Assembly (NCBI GenBank): GCA_950097015.1
Contig: CATNEN010000014.1
Coordinates: 1,798,001-1,862,000 of the forward strand
DNA: 64,000 nt
Source: Macrostomum hystrix
Taxonomy: Eukaryota > Platyhelminthes > Macrostomidae
Reading direction: 5' to 3'
The notes beneath the pieces were generated by a model. The model searched no databases, was not told the DNA's origin, and saw only the letters and a program-made list of their open reading frames with translations. A program made the position numbers and the translations under genes. Numbering within the stretch: position 1 is the first letter of the stretch; every line of letters begins with the position of its first letter. Below are positions 56,621 through 64,000 of the stretch, piece after piece.

Positions 56621-58862
56621 GCTCTGTCTAACAGATGTAGCTTCTGTCTAACAGTAGCTTCTGTCTAACAGTAGCTTCTGTCTAACAGGTGTAGCTTCTG
56701 TCTAACAGTAGCTTCTGTCTAACAGGTGTAGCTTCTGTCTAACAGTAGCTTCTGTCTAACAGGTGTCAGAGAGCAATCAGAGAGCTTCTGTCTAACAGGT
56801 GTAGCTTCTGTCTAACAGTAGCTTCTGTCTAACAGTAGCTTCTGTCTAACAGTAGCTTCTGTCTAACAGTAGCTTCTGTCTAACAGGTGTAGCTTCTGTC
56901 TAACAGTAGCTTCTGTCTAACAGGTGTAGCTTCTGTCTAACAGTAGCTTCTGTCTAACAGGTGTCAGAGAGCAATCAGAGAGCTTCTGTCTAACAGGTGT
57001 AGCTTCTGTCTAACAGTAGCTTCTGTCTAACAGTAGCTTCTGTCTAACAGTAGCTTCTGTCTAACAGTAGCTTCTGTCTAACAGGTGTAGCTTCTGTCTA
57101 ACAGTAGCTTCTGTCTAACAGGAGTAGCTTCTGTATAACAGGTGTAGCTTCTGTCTAACAGGTGTAGCTTCTGTCTAACAAGTGTAGCTTCTGTCTAACA
57201 AGTGTAGCTTCTGTCTAACAGGTGTAGCTTCTGTCTAACAAGTGTAGCTTCTGTCTAACAAGTGTAGCTTCTGTCTAACAAGTGTAGCTTCTGTCTAACA
57301 AGTGTAGCTTCTGTCTAACAGGTGTAGCTTCTGTCTAACAGGTGTAGCTTCTGTCTAACAAGTGTAGCTTCTGTCTAACAAGTGTAGCTTCTGTCTAACA
57401 GGTGTAGCTTCTGTCTAACAAGTGTAGCTTCTGTCTAACAAGTGTAGCTTCTGTCTAACAGGTGTAGCTTCTGTCTAACAAGTGTAGCTTCTGTCTAACA
57501 GGTGTAGCTTCTGTCTAACAGGTGTAGCTTCTGTCTAACAGGTGTAGCGTCTGTCTAACAGGTGTCAGAGAGCAATCAGAGAGCTTCTGTCTAACAGGTG
57601 TAGCTTCTGTCTAACAGTAGCTTCTGTCTAACAGGTGTAGCTTCTGTCTAACAGTAGCTTCTGTATAACAGGTGAAGCTTCTGTCTAACAGGTGTTGCTT
57701 CTGTCTAACAGGTGTAGCTTCTGTCTAACAGGTGTAGCTTCTGTCTAACAAGTGTAGCTTCTGTCTAACAGGTGTAGCGTCTGTCTAACAGGTGTCAGAG
57801 AGCAATCAGAGAGCTTCTGTCTAACAGGTGTAGCTTCTGTCTAACAGGTGTAGCTTCTGTCTAACAGGTGTAGCTTCTGTCTAACAGGTGTAGCTTCTGT
57901 CTAACAGGTGTAGCTTCTGTCTAACAGGTGTAGCTTCTGTCTAACAAGTGTAGCTTCTGTCTAACAAGTGTAGCTTCTGTCTAACAAGTGTAGCTTCTGT
58001 CTAACAAGTGTAGCTTCTGTCTAACAGGTGTAGCTTCTGTCTAACAGGTGTAGCTTCTGTCTAACAAGTGTAGCTTCTGTCTAACAAGTGTAGCTTCTGT
58101 CTAACAGGTGTAGCTTCTGTCTAACAAGTGTAGCTTCTGTCTAACAAGTGTAGCTTCTGTCTAACAGGTGTAGCTTCTGTCTAACAAGTGTAGCTTCTGT
58201 CTAACAGGTGTAGCTTCTGTCTAACAGGTGTAGCTTCTGTCTAACAGGTGTAGCGTCTGTCTAACAGGTGTCAGAGAGCAATCAGAGAGCTTCTGTCTAA
58301 CAGGTGTAGCTTCTGTCTAACAGTAGCTTCTGTCTAACAGGTGTAGCTTCTGTCTAACAGTAGCTTCTGTATAACAGGTGAAGCTTCTGTCTAACAGGTG
58401 TTGCTTCTGTCTAACAGGTGTAGCTTCTGTCTAACAGGTGTAGCTTCTGTCTAACAAGTGTAGCTTCTGTCTAACAGGTGTAGCGTCTGTCTAACAGGTG
58501 TCAGAGAGCAATCAGAGAGCTTCTGTCTAACAGGTGTAGCTTCTGTCTAACAGGTGTAGCTTCTGTCTAACAGGTGTAGCTTCTGTCTAACAGGTGTAGC
58601 TTCTGTCTAACAGGTGTAGCTTCTGTCTAACAGGTGTAGCTTCTGTCTAACAGTAGCTTCTGTCTAACAGGTGAAGCTTCTGTCTAACAGGTGTAGCTTC
58701 TGTCTAACAGGTGTAGCTTCTGTCTAACAGCTGTAGCTTCTGTCTAACAGGTGTAGCTTCTGTCTAACAGGTGTAGCTTCTGTCTAACAGGTGTAGCTTC
58801 TGGCTAACAGGTGAAGCTTCTGTCTAACAGGTGTAGCGTCTGTCTAACAGGTGTAGCTTCTG
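56621..58862. repeat. 2.2-kb array of the KDM3 intron 7 unit, with ~704-bp higher-order repeats
   Basis: The 20-bp unit GTAGCTTCTGTCTAACAGGT again. An odd insert (GTGTCAGAGAGCAATCAGAG) occurs near 56762, 56961, 57563, 57797, 58268 and 58501. The pairs 57563/58268 and 57797/58501 lie about 704 bp apart, so a block of about 35 units is duplicated. Confidence 0.94.
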
Positions 58863-59385
58863 CCTTCTGTCATTCCTTCTTTCTCCCATTCGTATGAGGC
58901 AAAAGTACAAATGAAAGACCCAATTTCTCTGACTGCTCGGGGCCGACGATAATTATCCCGAATAAAGTGAGGAGGCTGTTCGCTGATTAAAGGGGCCGCG
59001 AGTGGCTTTGATGTCGCAGCTGCAGCAAAAGCAGCAGTTGCTGCTTCAAAGCTTGCGGACTGAGATTGTTATTCTGCACCGGCGCTGAAAACGGGACAAT
59101 TTTCAGCGGTCGCCGCTGGGAATAAAAATGAAACTGGTTTAGCCTTTGGGGTGGGGGGGAGAGGCAAATGACATTTTTTAGCTCATGCGACTTTTTAGGG
59201 AGTCACGAAACGCGGGAGTTAAAACTAAGCGACTGAATCTGGAATTATTCTGACACCTGAAATACGATGAATTCTTGGAAACTCTTGAAATGCAATGAAA
59301 ACGGAATCTCACGAGAGAATTCCTGGCTTCTGACATTGAACAATGCGCTTGTGCATTTACAAGAAATATGGGTGCTAAATCAGAA
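58863..59385. other. Unique intergenic DNA
   Basis: No gene recognised. Confidence 0.4.
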
Positions 59386-60202
59386 TCCCATAAGAACTCA
59401 AAGAATCCCATAAGAACTCAAAGAATCCCATAAGAACTCAAAGAATCCCATAAGAACGCAAAGAATCCCATAAGAACGCAAAGAATCCCATAAGAACTCA
59501 AAGAATCCCATAAGAACTCAAAGAATCCCATAAGAACTCAAAGAATCCCATAAGAACGCAAAGAATCCCATAAGAACTCAAAGAATCCCATAAGAACTCA
59601 AAGAATCCCATAAGAACTCAAAGAATCCCATAAGAACTCAAAGAATCCCATAAGAACTCAAAGAATCCCATAAGAACTCAAAGAATCCCATAAGAACTCA
59701 AAGAATCCCATAAGAACTCAAAGAATCCCATAAGAACTCAAAGAATCCCATAAGAACTCAAAGAATCCCATAAGAACTCAAAGAATCCCATAAGAACTCA
59801 AAGAATCCCATAAGAACGCAAAGAATCCCATAAGAACTCAAAGAATCCCATAAGAACGCAAAGAATCCCATAAGAACGCAAAGAATCCCATAAGAACTCA
59901 AAGAATCCCATAAGAACTCAAAGAATCCCATAAGAACTCAAAGAATCCCATAAGAACTCAAAGAATCCCATAAGAACTCAAAGAATCCCATAAGAACTCA
60001 AAGAATCCCATAGGAACTCAAAGAATCCCATAAGAACTCAAAGAATCCCATAAGAACTCAAAGAATCCCATAAGAACGCAAAGAATCCCATAAGAACGCA
60101 AAGAATCCCATAAGAACTCAAAGAATCCCATAAGAACTCAAAGAATCCCATAAGAACTCAAAGAATCCCATAAGAACTCAAAGAATCCCATAAGAACTCC
60201 AA
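59386..60202. repeat. Array with strict 20-bp period
   Basis: About 40 units of AAGAATCCCATAAGAACTCA; the only common variant is CTCA to CGCA. Confidence 0.97.
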
Positions 60203-61128
60203 GTCCAAGAATCTAAATAGAACTGCAGTGACTTCTTAAAATGTCTATAAATTTTCTTAAAGTCCTCACAATAAGAGCCTGTGCCAGTGGGTACGGCACT
60301 GAGCGAACTGAAAAACTGCAGGCAGAAGCCGTCTAGCCGAGAATCAAATGTGTTAACCAAGAGATAAGGAGGGGCAGAAGGGTAACACGATTACGGACGG
60401 GCCAGAGGGTAAGAGCTGAAAAGGAGGGGTGAGGAAGGAGAGACGAGCAGCTAGCCAATCAGAGACGAGGGAAAGGAAAGAGAAGTGAAGGCTAGCTTAG
60501 AAGTTTAACAGATAGAGCGAAAAGGAGAAATTACAATTAAGGGGGCGCTCGAGCGCAAATAACTTAAAGTAAGCATGGAATGGCGATTTTGCATTTCGAG
60601 TAATCAATATTTATTTTCAATTGTTCCTTGGGTTACTTTACCCTCTATGGGTGAGCCATAGTTTAGTCGAATCCCTTTGGTCTTGAAATGGGCAACCCTA
60701 TCTCTATATTTGAAAATTCGAGATCAGATTCCAGTTCCTGCTGGGATTTGGGTTTCGAGATAGGGTTGGGGGTTATAAATAGGATGGGGATTTGAGATGG
60801 GATCGCGGTTTGAGATGGGATTGGGGTTTGAGATGGGATTGGGGTTTGAGATAAGGATGGGGGTTTGAGATGGGATTGGGGTTTGAGATGGGATTGGGGT
60901 TTGAGATGGGATTGGGGTTTGAGATGGGATTGGGATTTGAGATGGGGTTATTTTTCAGTTGCCAATTGACTAAGAAATTAAATTGGGCATGAGTTTCGAA
61001 TGCATTGCAAAAGTCAATATAAAAGGTCGTTCAAATGTCAATTTAAAAACAGTTGATTTCGCTGGCTAGCAGGAACATTTCTAGTGTTCTATTTCCAATG
61101 ATTGGCAGTGGGCAGTCAGCAGCCGCAG
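60203..61128. other. Downstream region of the minus-strand ankyrin gene
   Basis: Includes an 18-bp array (GAGATGGGATTGGGGTTT, about 60787-60945). On the minus strand an AATAAA at 60615-60610 is a possible poly(A) signal about 515 bp after the stop. Confidence 0.4.
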
Positions 61129-61626
61129 TCACATGAGGGCGCAGACAGCAGAGCTCGCCCGCTTGCAGTCGAACTGTGAGTAGTTGACCTCGGCTGCTGC
61201 GGCTGAGGCTGCGGCTGCCAGCGGACTGGCGGCGGCTCCGCCGGCGGCTGCCGCAGCAGTCGACGCCGCGACCGCGGCCAAAGCGGCGCCCCTCTTGCTG
61301 CCCAGAAGGCGGTACTGCGGATGCTGCCTGCTGTGCTGCTGATGCGGATGCCGCGACTGCGGTTGGTGAGGCCAGTTGGTCAGCTGCTTCTGCTGTTTGC
61401 ACTCTGGCAGCAGGTGGAGCACGTGCAGGTGGCCCATGTTGGCCGCCGTGGCCTTGAGGGACCGCGGCTGGCAGGGGACGCCGGGGGCGGGCCGGTACCC
61501 CCGGTCGTAGGTGTCGGCGTTGACATTCTTGTTGCTAAGGAGCTCCAGCATCTTGCGCTGGTCGCCGGCCAGAGTGGCGTGCACGAATTCTAGCGTTGGG
61601 CGGCTGCTCTCCAGGAGGTCTACGAT
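61129..61626 (-). CDS. Ankyrin gene, terminal exon
   Basis: Begins IVDLLESSRPTLEF after CGCCTGCAG; 165 residues to the stop at 61131-61129. The frame upstream to 61659 is intron. Confidence 0.72.
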   Translation of the reverse strand: MVDLLESSRPTLEFVHATLAGDQRKMLELLSNKNVNADTYDRGYRPAPGVPCQPRSLKATAANMGHLHVLHLLPECKQQKQLTNWPHQPQSRHPHQQHSRQHPQYRLLGSKRGAALAAVAASTAAAAAGGAAASPLAAAASAAAAEVNYSQFDCKRASSAVCALM

Positions 61627-62877
61627 CTGCAGGCGTTGAGAGGCTGCGCAAGTGCTCATGTGGCAATGATACGCATTCGCATTTGGCGCATGGGAGAGTT
61701 GAAACTAGCCCGCGAAGATGCTTTTGAGTGGGGTAGTGGGTGCAGGGGGCTTGAGTGGGGTGGTGGGTGCAGGGGGCTTGAGTGGGGTAGTGGGTGCAGG
61801 GGGCTTGAGTGGGGTGGTGGGTGCAGGGGGCTTGAGTGGGGTAGTGGGTGCAGGGGGCTTGAGTGGGGTGGTGGGTGCAGGGGGCTTGAGTGGGGTAGTG
61901 GGTGCAGGGGGCTTGAGTGGGGTGGTGGGTGCAGGGGGCTTTAGTGGGGTGGTGGGTGCGGGGGCTTGAGTGGGGTGGTGGGTGCAGGGGGCTTTAGTGG
62001 GGTGGTGGGTACAGGGGTGTTGAGTGGGTGGTGGGTGCAGAGTTTTGAGTGGGTGGTGGGTGCAGGGTGTTGAGTGGGTGGTGGGTATGGTTTCGATACA
62101 TGAAGGTCAGTGTATCGAAACCAGAGCAGATCACTTGGGCTGCGGAGAAATGACTAAATGAACCCCAAACCCTCTGCTGAACTTTGAACGCAACTCATTA
62201 GAACCCATTGCTGATCCAGAGAGCGAGGTGTCAACTATTGGAGACAAATCACTTTTCCTGATGTGGGATTTCAGTCCTCACCAGGCTGCCGGCCTCCGTC
62301 CGTCGGGCGAAGCTGATGAGGCTCTCGCCCTGCCTGGCCACGCGCACGCGGCACCAGCTGCTGACTAGCTGGTCCACCAGGAAGTAGTCAGCCGCAGCCA
62401 CGGCCGCCCACAGTCCCGGCCGGAAGTCCTCGCAAACCGCCCGCACAGCGGCGGCCTCCGCGGATTCCCCATCCGGTGACGGAGGCTCCGGCGACTCGGG
62501 CGGCTGGGCTCCGCAGCGCAGCAGGGCCCGCACCAGCTCTGTGAGGTTTCGGCGGAGCGCCAGCTTCAACGGCGTGTCGCCGCCGACATCTTCGCGGCAG
62601 ACGTCGACCCGGAAGTTCGACAGAGCGTAGACGAACGGCGCGTAGGCGGCCTCGTTCTCCGGGCTGGCGGTGGTGACGGCCAAGTGGACGTAGTTGATGC
62701 CGAAGCCAGTGTCAATCACCGTCACCGACTCGCGGAGGCAGTAGACGGCGTGGTAGAGCGCCGGCAGGTTGCCGAAGACAATGGCACGATAGACGCGGGA
62801 GTTGGTGAACTCCTTGCTGAACAGATCCAGGCTGAAGGTGCCCACAGCGCCAGCGCCGGATGGGGACTCGGCGTCCT
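61129..62877 (-). CDS. Ankyrin-repeat protein, last two exons (5' partial)
   Basis: Minus-strand exons 62877-62282 and 61626-61129 join in phase 0 (donor CTG|GTGAGG, acceptor CGCCTGCAG). The joined product, more than 360 residues, has several degenerate ankyrin repeats: RAIVFGNLPALYHAVY, GINYVHLAVTTA, GGDTPLKLALRRNLTELVRALLRCGAQ, then LISFARRTEAGSL joined across the intron to IVDLLES, and a final TLEFVHATLAGDQRKMLELLS repeat. The splice rebuilds an ankyrin helix pair, which supports the join. The C-terminus is Gln/His- then Ala-rich. Such domains bind proteins; the partner is unknown. I do not recognise the family, and the upstream exons lie beyond the window. Confidence 0.72.
61725..62085. 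repeat. G-rich minisatellite in the ankyrin-gene intron, 27-bp unit
   Basis: About 13 units of GAGTGGGGTGGTGGGTGCAG plus GGGGCTT on the plus strand; GTAGTG and GTGGTG units alternate at first. Confidence 0.93.
62282..62877 (-). CDS. Ankyrin gene, penultimate exon
   Basis: The frame reads DAESPSGAGAVGTFSLDLFS... The 5' edge is weak: AG sites next to CCCACGCGAAG allow starts at 62877 or 62875. 3' edge CTG|GTGAGG at 62282/62281. Confidence 0.68.
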
Positions 62878-62920
62878 CTTCGCGTGGGAAAATAGGAGAG
62901 CATTAAATAAGGGATCAATG

Positions 62921-64000
62921 TCTCTCACCTGTCTTATCTCTCACCTGTCTCATCTCTCACCTGTCTCATCTCTCACCTGTCTCATCTCTCACCTGTCTCA
63001 TCTCTCACCTGTCTCATCTCTCACCTGTCTCATCTCTCACCTGTCTCATCCCTCACCTGTCTCATCTCTCACCTGTCTCATCCTTCACCTGTCTCATATC
63101 TCACCTGTCTCATCTCTCACCTGTCTCATCTCTCACCTGTCTCATCTCTCACCTGTCTCATCTCTCACCTGTCTCATCTCTCACCTGTCTCATCTCTCAC
63201 CTGTCTCATCTCTCACCTGTCTAATCTCTCACCTGTCTTATCTCTCACCTGTCTCATCTCTCGCCTATCTTATCTCTCACCTGTCTCATCTCTCACCTGT
63301 CTCATCCCTCACCTGTCTCATCTCTCACCCGTCTCATCTCTCACCTGTCTCATCCTTCACCTGTCTCATATCTCACCTGTCTCATCTCTCACCTGTCTCA
63401 TCTCTCACCCGTCTCATCTCTCACCTGTCTCATCTCTCACCCGTCTCATCTCTCACCTGTCTCATCTCTCACCTGTCTCATCTGTCACCTGTCTCATCTC
63501 TCACCCGTCTCATCTCTCACCTGTCTCATCCCTCACCTGTCTCATATCTCACCTGTCTCATCTCTCACCTGTCTCATCTCTCACCTGTCTCATCTCTCAC
63601 CTGTCTCATCCCTCACCTGTCTCATCTCTCACCCGTCTCATCTCTCACCTGTCTAATCTCTTACCTGTCTTATCTCTCACCTGTCTCATCTCTCACCTGT
63701 CTCATCTCTCACCTGTCTCATCCCTCACCTGTCTCATCTCTCACCTGTCTCATCCTTCACCTGTCTCATATCTCACCTGTCTCATCTCTCACCTGTCTCA
63801 TCTCTCACCTGTCTCATCTCTCACCTGTCTCATCTCTCACCTGTCTCATCTCTCACCTGTCTCATCTCTCACCTGTCTCATCTCTCACCTGTCTAATCTC
63901 TCACCTGTCTTATCTCTCACCTGTCTCATCTCTCGCCTATCTTATCTCTCACCTGTCTCATCTCTCACCTGTCTCATCCCTCACCTGTCTCATCTCTCAC
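62921..64000 (-). repeat. 16-bp array repeating a consensus 5' splice site
   Basis: Plus-strand unit TCTCACCTGTCTCATC; on the minus (sense) strand it reads GATGAGACAGGTGAGA, so CAG|GTGAGA recurs about 67 times. It runs off the window edge and lies in the intron before the 62282-62877 exon. Confidence 0.93.

Overview
The window is animal nuclear DNA. It has spliced genes with GT-AG introns (an O-GlcNAc transferase, a KDM3-type histone demethylase and an ankyrin-repeat protein), AATAAA-type poly(A) signals, a Ty3/Gypsy LTR retrotransposon, and no bacterial features. Exons are GC-rich while intergenic DNA is AT-rich, and tandem minisatellites are extremely abundant. Adding up my own interval estimates gives roughly 26 kb of 64 kb (about 40 percent) in more than 30 separate arrays. 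This style suggests an invertebrate with a very repeat-rich genome. A free-living flatworm such as Macrostomum is my best guess, but the sequence alone does not settle it.

Layout. (1) 1-3.2 kb: last three exons of OGT (+), cut by the left edge. (2) 3.93-10.68 kb: a Foldback-like transposon with 230-bp terminal inverted segments, each continuing inward into a 177-bp tandem array in opposite orientations, flanked by a perfect 9-bp target duplication. Its centre holds a decayed LTR retrotransposon fragment (LTR plus broken gag, minus strand). (3) 11.61-16.56 kb: a complete, very young Ty3/Gypsy element with two 177-bp LTRs that differ at one base, gag, pol, and a textbook -1 frameshift site with a pseudoknot. 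(4) 17.4-18.2 kb: a small intronless-looking gene for a Gly/Pro/Tyr-rich protein. (5) 18.2-36.4 kb: a gene desert filled with unrelated minisatellites. The last of these is a 46-bp array carrying a CCAAT box in nearly every unit, upstream of KDM3. (6) 36.5-55.8 kb: KDM3 (+), eight coding exons that join in phase to 1,628 codons, with polyQ/polyA N-terminus, C2HC4 zinc finger and an intact JmjC Fe(II) triad; its introns are mostly minisatellite. (7) 55.8-61.1 kb: KDM3 downstream flank with two large 20-bp arrays. (8) 61.1-64 kb: the last two exons of an ankyrin-repeat gene (-). Its upstream intron is a 16-bp array that repeats a consensus 5' splice site about 67 times.

The genes do not form a pathway. 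OGT (nuclear and cytosolic O-GlcNAc signalling) and KDM3 (H3K9 demethylation) are both nuclear regulators, but their proximity is probably incidental. The main interest lies in the Foldback-like element with its higher-order array, the frameshift signal of the Gypsy element, and the minisatellites whose units contain splice signals. Exon boundaries were set by hand from reading frame, phase and GT-AG sites.
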